A DNA stretch of 64,000 bases from Apium graveolens (GCF_009905375.1 NC_133655.1:170561141-170625140); one strand, 5' to 3'; shown: positions 50,177 through 61,879, counted from the first letter of the stretch. Numbers and translations: made by a program. The notes: generated by a model from the sequence alone, not told the origin.

Positions 50177-52200
50177 TTAAGAGTAATTAAGCATACCTAG
50201 CTCACTTACCAATCTTGTGAATGTTGATTCATCAAGTGGCTTGGTAAATATGTCTGCAATTTGTTGTTCACTTGGAACAAAATGAAGTTCCACTGTACCT
50301 TTCATCACATGTTCCCTAATGAAGTGGTACTTGATATCAATGTGCTTGGTTCTTGAGTGCTGCACTGGATTTTCAGTAATGGCAATGGCACTTGTGTTGT
50401 CACAAAATATTGGAATTTTGTCAACAGTCATACCATAGTCAAATAACTGGTTCCTCATCCATAGTATTTGTGTACAGCAACTACCAGCTACAATGTACTC
50501 AGCTTCAGCTGTTGATGTGGAAACAGAATTCTGCTTCTTGCTGAACCATGATACAAGCTTGTTCCCTAGAAATTGACAGGTGCCTGTTGTGCTTTTCCTG
50601 TCTATTTTGCAACCTGCATAATCTGCATCTGAGTAGCCAATTAGATCAAAACCAGACTCTCTAGGGTACCAAATTCCTAGATTTGGAGTCCCCTTGAGAT
50701 ATCTGAAAATTCTTTTAATGGCCACTAAGTGAGATTCTTTAGGGTCAGCTTGAAATCTAGCACAGAGACATGTAGAAAACATTATATCAGGTCTACTAGC
50801 AGTTAAATATAAAAGTGAGCCAACCATGCCTCTATAACTTGTAATATCCACAGACTTTTCAGCCTTGTTTAATTCAAGCTTAGTGGCAGTGGCCATGGGA
50901 GTTTTTGCAGGTGAACAATCCATTAAGTCAAACTTCTTTAAAAGATCATAAATATATTTAGTTTGACTAATGAAAATTCCACTACTAACTTGTTTTACTT
51001 GTAACCCAAGAAAGTAAGTTAGCTCTCCCATCATGCTCATTTCATATTTACTTTGCATTAATTTAGCAAACTTTTTACAAAGCTTATCATCTGTAGATCC
51101 AAATATAATATCATCTACATAAATTTGTACAAGTATCTTAGAGCCATTAACATTTCTAAAGAAGAGAGTTTTGTCAACAGTACCTCTTGTGAAATGATTA
51201 TCTAGAAGGAACTTTGACAAAGTCTCATACCAGGCTCTAGGTGCTTGCTTTAGTCCATAGAGTGCTTTCAACAGATAATACACATGGTCTAGAAAATTTT
51301 GATCTTCAAAACCTGGAGGTTGGCTTACATAAACTTCTTCCTCCAATTCCCCATTTAGAAATGCACTCTTGACATCCATCTGATAGACTTTGAAATTGGC
51401 ATTAGCTGCATAGGCTAGAAAGATTCTGATGGCTTCAAGTCTTGCAACTGGAGCAAATGTTTCATCAAAATCTATTCCCTCTTGTTGAGAATAGCCTTTA
51501 GCAACCAATCTGGCTTTATTCCTTATGACAATGCCATTTTCATCCATCTTGTTTCTGAATACCCATTTTGTGTCAATGGAACTCTTGTTCTTTGGCTTGG
51601 GTACCAGCTTCCAAACTTTGTTTCTCTCAAATTGGTTCAGCTCTTCCTGCATAGCTAATATCCAATCTGGATCCATTAAGGCTTCTTCCACTTTCTTAGG
51701 TTCCTCCTGAGATAGAAAACTACTATACAGACATTCATTTTGAGTAGCTTTTCTTGTTTGCACTTTAGATGATGCATCACTAATGATCAGTTCAAAGGGA
51801 TGATTCTTGGTCCATTTCCTTTGAGGTGGAAGATGTGCTCTAGATGAGGTGGCCTCAGTATTGTCGTGATGTGAGACAGAGTGTTGATCAGTTGAAACTC
51901 CCCCTGAGTTGTTGGTCCTTTGCAGGAAACTTGGAGTTCTATCAACTGATGATGTAAATCGATTATCCGTTGATGAACTATGATCAACGGATGCTTCATT
52001 ATGTACTTCAACGGATGATGCACTATGTCTTTCAACGGATACTGCATTGCCTCTTTCAACGGATGCAGAATTCTGTGCATTATCCAAGGGCATATCTTGA
52101 ATCCCTTTTGAAGTGTCATCTCCATCAATCTCCTCTTCACTATCATCACAATATATCTCAATGTTGTCAAATTTGAGTCTTTCATGGTGTCCCTCATCTG
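50177..52200 (-). pseudogene. SireD pol: linker, reverse transcriptase, RNase H
   Basis: One open frame from about 52200 to a stop at 50177, without internal stops; it is frameshifted from the integrase frame near 52200. Linker of about 110 residues rich in Ser and Val (repeated ASVE/SVD), encoded partly by the 9-mer boxes at 51965-52064. [52 protein letters not shown]. RNase [46 protein letters not shown]. All RT/RNase H motifs look intact. Marked as pseudogene only because the polyprotein frame is broken upstream. Confidence 0.94.
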
Positions 52201-53496
52201 TTAGTCCATCAATATTTTATCATCAAACACAACATGCACAGATTCCATAACAATGTTGGTTCTTAGATTGTAGACCCTATAAGATTTTCCAGCTGAGTAA
52301 CCAACAAATATCCCTTCATCAGCCTTTGCATCAAACTTCCCTTTATGGTCAGATTGATTTCTCAGTATAAAGCATTTACATCCAAAGACATGAAGAAAGT
52401 TTAGAGTTGGTTTTCTTCTCTTGAACAACTGATAAGGAGTCATGCCTTTAGCTTGATTGATCAAAGAAATATTCTGAGTGTAGCAGGCACAATTAACAGC
52501 TTCAGCCCAGAAATATGTTGGTAACTTTGATTCTTCAAGCATTGTTCTAGCAGCCTCAATTAAAGATCTGTTCTTTCTTTCAACTACCCCATTTTGCTGA
52601 GGTGTTCTTGGAGCTGAGAACTCATGCATGATTCCATTTTCTTCACAGAACAGCCTCATTGTCAAATTCTTGAACTCAGTTCCATTGTCACTCCTGATAT
52701 TTCTAACCTTCAAGTCAGGATGATTATTGACTTGCCTGATGTGATTGATAATGATTTCACTTGCTTCATCCTTTGATCCAAGAAAATAGACCCATAAAAA
52801 CTTTGAGAAATCATCTACAATCACCAAGCAATATCTTTTTCTTGCAATTGACAATACATTGACTGGTCCAAACAAATCCATATGTAGCAGCTGTAATGGT
52901 TCATCAATTGTTGTTTCAAGCTTCTTTTTGAATAATGCTTTCCTTTGTTTGCCTTTCTGACAAGCATCACACAAACCATCCCTTGAGAATTCAACAAGAG
53001 GAATTCCTCTAACTAAGTCCTTTTTGACTAGATTATTCATTGTCTTGAAATTCAAATGGGATAGCTTCTTGTGCCATAGCCAACTTTCAGCTGAACTTGC
53101 TTTGCTGAAGAGACAAGTAATAGATTCTGCATCTGTAGAGTTGAAGTCAGCTAAGTACACATTTCCTTTTCTAACTCTAGTTAGAACCACTTTGTTGTCT
53201 TTCTTACTGGTGACAACACAGGCTTCTGAATTGAAGGAAATTGTATTCCCTCTATCACATAGTTGACTGATGCTCAGTAAGTTGTGCTTGAGACCATCAA
53301 CTAATGCAACTTCATCAATTATGACATTCCTTGTTGAAATCAAGCCATATCCCATAGTAAACCCTTTGCTGTCATCTCCAAAGGTTATGCTAGGGCCAGC
53401 TCTCTCCTTAAACTCTGTGAGCAGGGAGAAATCTCCTGTCATGTGTCTTGAACAGCCACTGTCCAAGTACCATAGATTTCTTCTTTTTCCCTGCAC
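52201..53496 (-). pseudogene. SireD pol: protease and integrase
   Basis: Frame opens just after the gag stop at 53510. Protease motif YLDSGCSRHMTG with intact catalytic Asp. GAG-pre-integrase region WLWHKKLSHLN, then C-x2-C of the zinc finger (CDACQKGK). Integrase core: Asp in HMDLFGPV, Asp in IRSDNGTEF, Glu in NGVVERKNR. Ends at a stop at 52201 after FDDKILMD, where the frame shifts to the RT linker. The gag-to-pol change of frame may be natural or a mutation; I cannot tell. Confidence 0.92.
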
Positions 53497-53509
53497 ACCA
53501 TAAAATCAA

Positions 53510-55905
53510 TCAAGTTGATTTTGGTACCCAAGTTTCCTTGGTTCCATTCTTGTTAGCCTTTCTCCTAGACTTCATTCCTCCTGTATCTTTAGACTTAGGT
53601 AACTTTGAGTCAACCTTGATCTTAGATGTAGTTGGTTGAGGTGTAGGGTTAGTCACAGAATCATTTAGCATATTTGGAATTTGATAAGTCATGGATTGTG
53701 CAAGCATGTTATTCCATATTGGCATATTGTATGGCAATTGAGGCATACTAAATGCAGCAAGATAAGGATTGTTAAAATATGGCATGTTTGCAAAATGTGC
53801 ATAAGGATTCTGTTGAGACATAACAGGCATAGCATGCAGAGGTGATGCAGACATATTAGGCATGGAAGAGGGCACAGGTATGGGAGTTTTCTTAATAGAT
53901 TTGCAATTAGCAGATAGATGATTAACACTACTACAATGCACACAGCTTTTTCTAGGAGCATACTTATCAGGTGTGTAATTGTTATGTTTGTTAACCCCTA
54001 CCTTCCCATTTCTATTAGATTTCCTTTTAGTTTCCTTTTTATCCTCAACCACTTTGAGCCTATTCTTTAACTGTTCTAAGGTCATGTGTTCTATATTCAC
54101 CTTACTGAAATCTTTGGATGTGCTTGCTTCTTCTTTGACAAAGTTCTTGGAAGTTGAACCAAACTTTTTGTTGAGTTTCTTTAGATTTTTACTTTTAGAA
54201 ACATCTTCCTGTTTTAATTGAGGAACCTTCAACGGATGCTCCTTTTCTTCCTTCAACGGATAATTTTCATCATCCGTTGATTCCACATCCGTTGACAGCC
54301 CATCAATTAATTCCATTTTCTTTTTGTTTTTATCCCAGGCAGTCTCACAAAATGATTCAATTCCTTGGACCTTGACAATTTGAGCACTAACATCCCTAGA
54401 TGTCTTCCAGGCTTTAATCACCTCTTGCTCTCTCTCTAATTGATTGGAAAGTATTTCTACTTTCTTAACAGATTCAGCTAGTTCATTTTCAACAGATATA
54501 CAATGTAGCTTAGTTTTCTCTAGGTCAATCAACTTATCTTCTAACACAGCATTTCTATTACTTAAAAACAGATTGTTCTCTTTAATCCTACTATTTTCTT
54601 TAGCAAGAGATTTAAGAGACACACGCAAAAGATACAATTCAGTAGACATGTCATTAAAAGCATCATTGCACTCTTCTTTAGTAAGCTGTGTTAAATCAGT
54701 AGTGATTACCTGGTTGCTTGATGAACTAACTTCATTTTCCTCAGAATCAGCCATGAGAGCCAAGTTGACATATTTCACATCTTCATCCTCTTCTTCTCCA
54801 TCAGCTGCCCAGTCTTTTTCTTGAGTAATGAAAGCCCTCTCCTTTTGCTTGAGCAGATCAAAATATTTCTTTTTGTAATCTACTTGGTCAAATTTCTTCT
54901 TTTCAGAAGTTGGCTTTCTGCACTCACTTGCAAAGTGTCCACTTATACCACAATTGAAACACTTGAACTTGGATTTGTCCACCATGTTCTTATGAGGTTT
55001 AGTGGCTCTAGTGTTTTTCCTAAATTTCATCTTTGCAAATCTCCTGGACAGAAATGCAAGATGCTCATCAATACCATCATGTCTTCATTCTCAGCAACTT
55101 GCTCCTTACCCTTGCTTGATTCTGATTTGCTTGTGCCATCTTTGGAGTTTGATATAGATCTCACAGTTTCTTGTCTGCATTCTTTCTCATTTTCAGCTAC
55201 CAAGGCAACTGAACCTCCTTTCTTTCTTCCCTTCTCCAATACCTCATCCTGTTCCAGCTCTAGTTCATAAGTCTTCAAGATTCCATATAATCTTTCAAGA
55301 GTGAAGTCCTTATAATCTTGAGAGTTTCTCAAGGAGACAGTCATGGGTTTCCATTACTTTGGCAAGGATCTTTAAAATTTAAGATTTGAATCCTTCACCT
55401 GGTACACTCTACCATACAGCTTCAGTCCATTCAACAGCTTTTGGAATCTATTGAATGTGTCATTTAAAGATTCATTTTCTTCAAAATGAAAATACTCATA
55501 CTGTTGAATGAGAAGCTGCATTTTGTTTTCTTTTACTTGTTCTGTACCTTCACACAGTAGCTGAACTGTGTCCCAAACCTCTTTGGCAGTTGTGCAATTT
55601 ATCACATTATCAAACATATCCTTGTCAAGACCATTAAACAAAATGTTCATAGCCTTCTTATCCTTGTGGACTTCTTCTGTGTCTTCCATTGTCCATTCTG
55701 CTCTAGGTTTTGGAATGGATTGACCAACAGCAACTGTGGCCGTAGCAACTGTGGCTACTTTGTGGGGAATGTTAGGACCATTCTCAATGCAGTTTACATA
55801 ACCTTCATCTTGGGAGAGTAGATGAAGGTGCATTTTCACCTTCCAATGGTGATAACTGTCTTTGTCAAGAACTGGGATTTTTACTCCAATATCCTTCTTA
55901 CTCAT
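53510..55905 (-). pseudogene. SireD gag
   Basis: Starts at the ATG at 55903-55905 (MSKKDIGVK). N-terminal copia Gag region (YHHWKVKMHLHL, AKEVWDTV, LNDTFNRFQ). Two stops close together near 55372 and 55350 in the same frame, then a frameshift near 55085 into the frame 55030-53510. Two CCHC knuckles: CFNCGISGHFASEC (about 54935) and CVHCSSVNHLSANC (about 53920), both complete, separated by an acidic and coiled-coil region of ~330 residues. Large for copia Gag but usual for Sireviruses. Four 9-mer boxes at 54229-54295. Confidence 0.92.
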
Positions 55906-55952
55906 CTTTGTTAGTTTCCAAGATCTTTAAACTCTTTGTGTGTCAAGAGCTT

Positions 55953-55964
55953 GCTCTGATACCA
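55953..55964 (-). other. SireD primer binding site
   Basis: Minus strand TGGTATCAGAGC, perfect initiator Met-tRNA complement two bases inside the 5' LTR. Confidence 0.9.
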
Positions 55965-55966
55965 AT

Positions 55967-56978
55967 TGTTATTCCTAATGAACTAACAATGAGATTTACA
56001 GAAGGGGGGTTGAATGTAAATCTCAAAACTTTTTCAAGTTTTGAGCAGTTTCAAAGGCTATGTGTTTAAGATAAACAAGTGTATGAATTGCTTTAAGCTA
56101 ATACTGACAGATATATATTCAAACACTAATGTAAAGAACACAACAGACCTTAAAAACTTTTCTGGTGGATTGTTGTTCCACCAGAGATGGTATTTCAGAA
56201 AATCTGTGATTCAAGAAGTTGATCACAGCTGCGTCCTAGTACAAACTAGATAATTTTTCTCTCAAGATTTTTCTAAACAGCTCTGGAAAAATTCTCTTCT
56301 AATTACTAGCTGCTACTTGGTTTATATAACACCAAGTGTACAAGTGAAGACAAAGATAAAAAGTACAATAATAAAATAAGTTCTCCACTTGTTTCTTCTC
56401 CATTTTACTCCAGTGCATTGTTGACTATTGCCTCTTTATACTAGAGTAGAACGGCTGCTTTTTCTGATGATCCTGAAATAGGCTACCACATCTCAGTTGT
56501 CTCTGTCAACCCATGTGCCTCTGTTTGTAGGTACAACTACCACTTGTCAACTGCTATTTAACAGAACATCCGTTGAAGCCTCCATCCGTTGATGGCTTTA
56601 TCCGTTGAAGGATGTTATCCGTTGAAGCTTTAGAGACATCCGTTGAAGCTTTGTTTCTCATCCGTTGAAGGTCTTTAAGTTATCCGTTGACACCATTTCA
56701 TTTATACAAAATTACAAGGCATGAAATATTTACAATTGGCCTTCCTATCTGCATATCCTCTAGTAGTCAACATGACTTATAATTTCCCTCAACATTTAAG
56801 AGTTATATCTCAAATTCAGAGACTGAAATGTGCTACAACACTAGACTTATTTCTAAGTAAAGCTACACCATCAACGGATAGCCAAAATGGTCTTATCCGT
56901 TGAGGCTACAAACACTAGATTTCTACTTAAGTGTTTTGTTAAACATATCATCAAACTAATGCACATATATTCCTAACA
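55967..56978 (-). repeat. SireD 5' LTR
   Basis: 1012 bp, near-identical to 29715-30725. All nine motif boxes are conserved. Flanked by TSD GTATC at 56979-56983. Confidence 0.95.
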
Positions 56979-56983
56979 GTATC

Positions 56984-59900
56984 TATTCTATGAATTTATT
57001 GTTAAGTGTTATCTGTATTTGGATATTCAAAAATAATATTAATTGAGTATTTTATTTATATGTCCAAAATAAAATATAGATAATTGTAATATCTTCCTAA
57101 TTATTTTTATGTTGATTTATGAATTTATAAGAATCATATGAAATTTATAAAATCTTTTTCCGGATATTTAAAATCTATTTTATAAAAACGGGAACCAACC
57201 AACGTCACCCGTTGTTACGTTTTTGGAACCCGAAACTCTTCCGAGAACTCCTTCCTAACCCAATTATAATATTTCGAGCATTTTCCATGTTTTAACTTTT
57301 TCGATCCGGCGTACGGTTTGTCCTGCGCGGGTCCCGGCGCAACATTTTCGATACAATATTCGTTTCGGTAAATCAATAAAACTCGTATTTTTGATAAACG
57401 AGAGCTTTTTATTAAACTACCACAATTATCACTTCGTAGTACGTGTAACCAGGCGCTGAGACCAAGACCGCAGTACAAATTGTACTGATTTGTATAATTA
57501 TCCTGAAAACCGATACCGTTTGGATCAGTTTTTATAAATAAACGTACCGTTTTATATGCGGAATGATCCAACGGGATACTAATTTTCCGTAAATATAAAT
57601 AGCCTTTTACCGTATTTTATTTCGTATCAAAATCATTTGCAGACAGATAATTATATAATTTTACAGAGAAAAATCATATATTCATAAACTGTTCCAAGAA
57701 TCAAACCAACTTTTGAAGGTGTTATTAATCTTTGTTTGAAAAGCTCGAGTACCAGATTTGAAGGTCTTGAAGAGCTCTATCAGATTCCATAACCTATTTT
57801 ACTGCAAAATTAAAGGTTGATTTTATATATTTTTATTTATTTTCGAATTATTTTGATTAAAAATATGAATTTTTGTTCGGATGGTTGTTTGTATGATTTG
57901 ATGATTGCATGTTGTAGAGCTTGTTTTCCTGATGATTTTAATATATTATACGTCTGATTTGGAGTTCAATAACATGTTCAAATTTGAGTTTGTTTTTCGA
58001 ATTTCAAAATTAGGGTTTATAACCCGTATGAATGTTTTCAATTGAAATTCGGGGGTTTTTGATTCAGGAGTTATTAGCTGTTGATTTATAGTGGATTGTG
58101 TTCCTTATGAAATTTGCAATCGATTGCTAGATAGCTCGTTAACAGAGGATTAGTGAATTGAAGGGAGTTGTGTTTTTAAGTTTTACGATGTTCGCCGGAA
58201 ACCAGCGATGTTCTTGGCCATTTTCCGGCCAGGACAGGGATGATTATTGAATTTGATTGCATGTATAAGTTGCTGGTAACCTGTAGATTAATTCTGGACA
58301 GTTTGGTGGCCTGAGGTGGCCGGAATCGTGTTCTCCGGCCACACTCCGGCGAGTCGACGGTGGGAGTTTGCAAAATTGCAAACAGGCCCCTGTACTTTTG
58401 GAGATGATGAAGTTAGGTCCTTGAAGTTTCCAGACTTTGTAAAAATTGGATTCCTGTTTTAAAAATGTTTAAAAATCATATTTCCTATTTATTTTTATTA
58501 TAAAAATTCTTTTTTAATTTCTGAAAATTCTAAAAAATTTGTATTTTAATTCCAAAAATTATTTTTAATTCAAAAATAAATCTGAATTAATTAGTTAATT
58601 AATTTCAGTTAATTTTTAATTGATTAATTGGTCAATTAATTCAAAAATTAATTGATTAATTGATTTAATTAATTATTAATTGATTTTAACTAATTATTTA
58701 ATTAGGTTTAATTATTTAATTAGGTTTAATTATTTAAAAATGATGTAAAAATTCCAAAAAATAGTTTCGAGTTTTAAAATATTATTCTAAATTATTTTCA
58801 AGGCTCGATAATTATTATAAAATTGTTTCAAAGCCAGAATTGGCTAATCGAACCCTGTTTATTTACCCGAAATTGATCCAACGACCCGTTTTAATTCCGA
58901 AAAATGTTTTAAAAATCATTTTAAATAACCAAAAGCTTATTTATGACCCGAGACTTCTTTATAAATTATATATCATTTATTACGTGATGTATTATGTGTT
59001 GTACGTGACTTGCTGATTAACTATCGGTCTATATATTTGGTGTTTACTTGATTATTGCGTAACCTTCAATCCGTTAATCGGATTTGGGTGAAATGAAGGG
59101 TAGATAGAAGTATGTGTTCAATAGAATCGTATGAGTTGATTATTGATAGATGCTTATGATATGTGAGCAGAAGAGGCAAGATGTAGGAAAGGGAAACAGG
59201 TAGTTGAGAAGTAAGACGGTTGAGATTGGAAGTGAGTGCAGGATAGTAAGCTAATACCAAGCAAGTGTTCTGAACTTTCTCGAGATATTATAGTACTTGA
59301 TAGTTTTGTTGATCTTGCAAGTGCTTTGAAGCACCGAAACCTAAACCCTGATTCCAGTTTTGATCTTGAGCCATGAACCTTATTCTTTCTAAGCCATTGA
59401 TTATTGCATACCCAAATATGAACCTCAAATATACGATACTACTCCACAAATACATACAAACTAAATACCAAACACTGAATCGAATTACCCACACACTCAA
59501 ACTATTGCATCCTATGCTTTGAAAGGCAAAATCCTTGAAACCTTGAAACACTGATTCCTTTGTTATTCAATTCTTTCATTACCCAACAACTAAGCCTTGA
59601 AGCTGCCATATTGATTCTCAGGAATCCTGAAACCATTTCATTATGGAGCATCCAATGTTGTTAATGATTCTGTTTATTGCTATTATTGCTTATTCTGTTA
59701 TTATGTTAGAATTGGATTGTTTTTATAAAATTGTGGACCAGATTCGTGGTCAGACCATATAATGGTCAAATTAGGCCAATGTGTGCCTTGGATCCAGTAG
59801 TTAGAGCAATGCTGTGTGTATTGCTCGGGGTTAGTGCATGACTGATCAGCAGCCTAACCTTGGTTTTTAAAATAAAAGTATAATATCCAATTCTAAACCA

Positions 59901-60366
59901 TAATTCATTGTTCACTTGATTGCATAACCATATTCACCTGATGATCATTATTCTCAGTTTTGTCATTGTGACTTGCTGAGCTAGTTAGCTCATTTGTGTG
60001 ATGTTATTTATATTCTTTCCAGTTAAAAAGGAACCAGTTGGTAGCGATGATCCCCAGTCCAGCGTGAGAGCTAGGGGTTATGGTTGATCGAGTTAAGCTA
60101 GCAGGCTTCTTTTGAATAATTTGAGTTTGTAAAAGTTTGTAATAATGTTTAATACTCAGTTTCGAGTTTGAATAGATGGGATTTGATCGGTATGTAATAT
60201 ATTAGTGTGTTTGGCTTGTGTGCATACTTTAACCTGTTGCAATCCATGGTAGTGGTAAGTAGGGTCACTGCATATTATTATTATATTTATTATTGTTATA
60301 TGCAGGTTATAAATAAGGTGTGTGTGTGGACCCCAAACTTCTGACCCGGGTTTGGAGGGTGCCACA
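56984..60366 (+). repeat. GypC right LTR, remainder after SireD
   Basis: Continues the LTR begun at 29649 and matches 20453-23817. A 17-bp TTAATTAGGTTTAATTA-like duplication near 58710-58730 accounts for most of the extra length. Ends GCCACA before TSD ACTTG. Confidence 0.94.
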
Positions 60367-60371
60367 ACTTG

Positions 60372-60911
60372 CCCCATCAGAACTTCATGAATCAGAACTT
60401 GGAGAGCCTGTTATTGGTTCTGATGCTTCTTGAGATGTGGTTGTATCTTCAATATGCTCCCCCTGCACAGGTGCATTTTCCTTTGGCGTAGTTACCACAG
60501 TTTCAATAACATCAGAGTTTAACCCATCAGAGTTTGTAGTATCTGGATTTAGACTGTTAGGATTTAGACTGTCAGGATTTAGACTGTCAGGATTTAGATT
60601 GTCAGGATTTACAGAATCAGAATTTAAAACTTCATTCTCAAATCTTAGTTGATCATGATCATTGAAATCTTCAAGTCATGTAATCTTCTTATCATCAAAA
60701 GAGACATTGATAGATACCATGATAACCCTTGTTCTTAAATCGTAGACTCTGAAGGCTTTTGTGGAAAGTGAATATCCAACAAAAATTCATTCATCAGCTT
60801 TTAGATCAAATTTGGATAGCTGTTCAGGATGAGTCTTAAGAACAAAACACTTGCATCCAAATACATGAAAATACTTCAGATTTGGCTTCTTTTTCTTCAA
60901 CATCTCATATG
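60372..60911 (-). pseudogene. SireA pol: integrase end and linker
   Basis: Minus strand, upstream of 20385 before GypC inserted. From 60911: YEMLKKKKPNLKYFHVFGCKCF, FVGYSL, YDLRTRVIMVS, the end of a copia integrase region, matching the same stretch of SireD. Then an Asn/Ser/Asp/Pro linker. In-frame stops near 60795 and 60675. The 5' end is cut by hAT-2 at 60912. Confidence 0.85.
60541..60625 (-). repeat. 15-bp minisatellite in SireA pol linker
   Basis: Five to six copies of a 15-bp unit with core GTCAGGATTTAGACT; encodes repeated LNPDS on the minus strand. The unit contains a one-base variant of the SireA motif TCAGAATTT. Confidence 0.85.
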
Positions 60912-61879
60912 TAGGGCTGTCAAAAAAATTCGGAAAATCCGATATCCGTTCGAATAATTCGCATCCGTATCCGAGAAAAAGCGGATATTATCCGTATCTG
61001 AAATAAAACGGATATTATCCGTATCTGAATCCGAATATTTCGGATATAGATACGGATATAGGCACAACCGTGTCCGAAAATATCCGGATCCGGAAATAAA
61101 TAAATAAATAAATTTTAATATATATTCTTAAAATTTTAATAATATGTTATTTTTTAAAAAATATTAAAATATAATATTTTTATACACGTCTTTATACTAC
61201 CAAAAGTAAGGGTATCTCATTTATATTTTATAGTTTATACTTTATACCCTGTTAGTGTAAACTAAAGTGCAAATCCTACCTTATCTTTTCACCTCTCCCC
61301 CGCCGCCTCTCTTCCGAACCTTCAGATTTCAGAGTTCAGACCATCAAAACAAATAACTAAAATTCCTCATTCATCCCTGTAATTCAAAATCCAAATCATC
61401 CCTGTAATTCAAAATCCAAATCCCCAGTTCTGTAAAGGAGCAGGAGCACTGTCCCTTCCTCTCCCGTCTCCCCTATGGATACTACAGGTAGTCAATTTCT
61501 TTTAACAATATCAATATGTTAATTTATGTGGAAAGGTAGTTTAATATTCAAAGAACTTAAGAATACAAACTTTTTATGTACACTAAAACTAACTTTGCTC
61601 AAGTATAATTCTTTACAAGTTGATTTCGTAATGATTCAGCATGATTTAGTTTCATTTATTATAATAATTAATTTGCTTCATCATTTGGGTTATTATTCTT
61701 TCAATATAACTATATGTGATCTAACCCCAATTCCGATTCTGATTCCAATTCCTTTATTAGATAGTTAAGTAAATATTGATATGATATGTAATTATTATTA
61801 GTATATACTGAAAATATTTATTTGAAGTATGTACATTTATTTCTGGCCAGTTTATTTGAGAATCATTTGAATGTTTACA
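60912..61879 (+). mobile_element. hAT-2: left end of a second hAT-like transposon
   Basis: Begins TAGGGCTGTCAAAA, the same kind of terminus as hAT-1, exactly where SireA coding sequence breaks. Followed by a subterminal array at about 60940-61090 built on CGGATATTATCCGTATC-like units with palindromic GGATATCC-type cores. Possible exon 1 at 61475 (ATGGATACTACAG followed by GTAGTC, a donor-like site). No transposase domain is seen; the element seems cut by CopF. Right end not identified, so no TSD check. Confidence 0.6.

Larger units (their letters stand above)
29715..56978 (-). mobile_element. SireD: Sirevirus-like Ty1/copia element, host to GypE
   Basis: Perfect 5-bp TSD GTATC at 29710-29714 and 56979-56983. 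LTRs of 1011 and 1012 bp with about eight differences by eye. Sense strand is minus: 5' LTR 55967-56978, primer site, gag, protease, integrase, RT, RNase H, 555-bp gap, long third ORF, polypurine tract, 3' LTR 29715-30725. Net length about 13.1 kb without GypE. It carries 39 exact copies of the 9-mer ATCCGTTGA or its complement. Several stops and frameshifts suggest it is not autonomous now. Confidence 0.95.
20386..60366 (+). mobile_element. GypC: Ty3/gypsy chromovirus-type retrotransposon, itself host to SireD
   Basis: Perfect 5-bp TSD ACTTG at 20381-20385 and 60367-60371. LTRs start TGTAATATC and end GCCACA. Left LTR is 3432 bp; the right LTR is split by SireD into 29649-29714 and 56984-60366 (3449 bp in all). 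The internal region is 5831 bp with a primer site, a small upstream ORF, gag, protease, RT, RNase H, integrase and a C-terminal chromodomain-like region. Net length 12712 bp without SireD. LTR length, domain order (integrase last) and chromodomain point to the Tekay/Del group of chromoviruses (inference). Inserted in the pol linker of SireA. Confidence 0.95.
1..60911 (-). mobile_element. SireA: old Sirevirus-like Ty1/copia element, fragmented host of the nest
   Basis: Minus-strand copia element visible in three blocks: 60372-60911 and 18533-20385 (pol), and 14673-17093 plus 1-1609 (third ORF). It is split by CopB (1610-14667) and GypC (20386-60366) and cut at 60911 by hAT-2. Removing CopB plus one copy of its TSD (13063 bp) puts the two halves of the third ORF in one frame, which proves they were once contiguous. 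The order pol, about 1.4 kb gap, long third ORF fits the Sirevirus layout; the lineage name is inferred from layout and RT/RNase H similarity to SireD. Neither LTR, nor gag, protease or integrase core, is inside the window. About 7.9 kb remain visible. Confidence 0.85.

Noticed and set aside
61526..61768. 80-codon ORF in hAT-2
   Set aside because: Low-complexity, Ile/Leu/Phe-rich translation of AT-rich DNA, no hAT domain; more likely intron.
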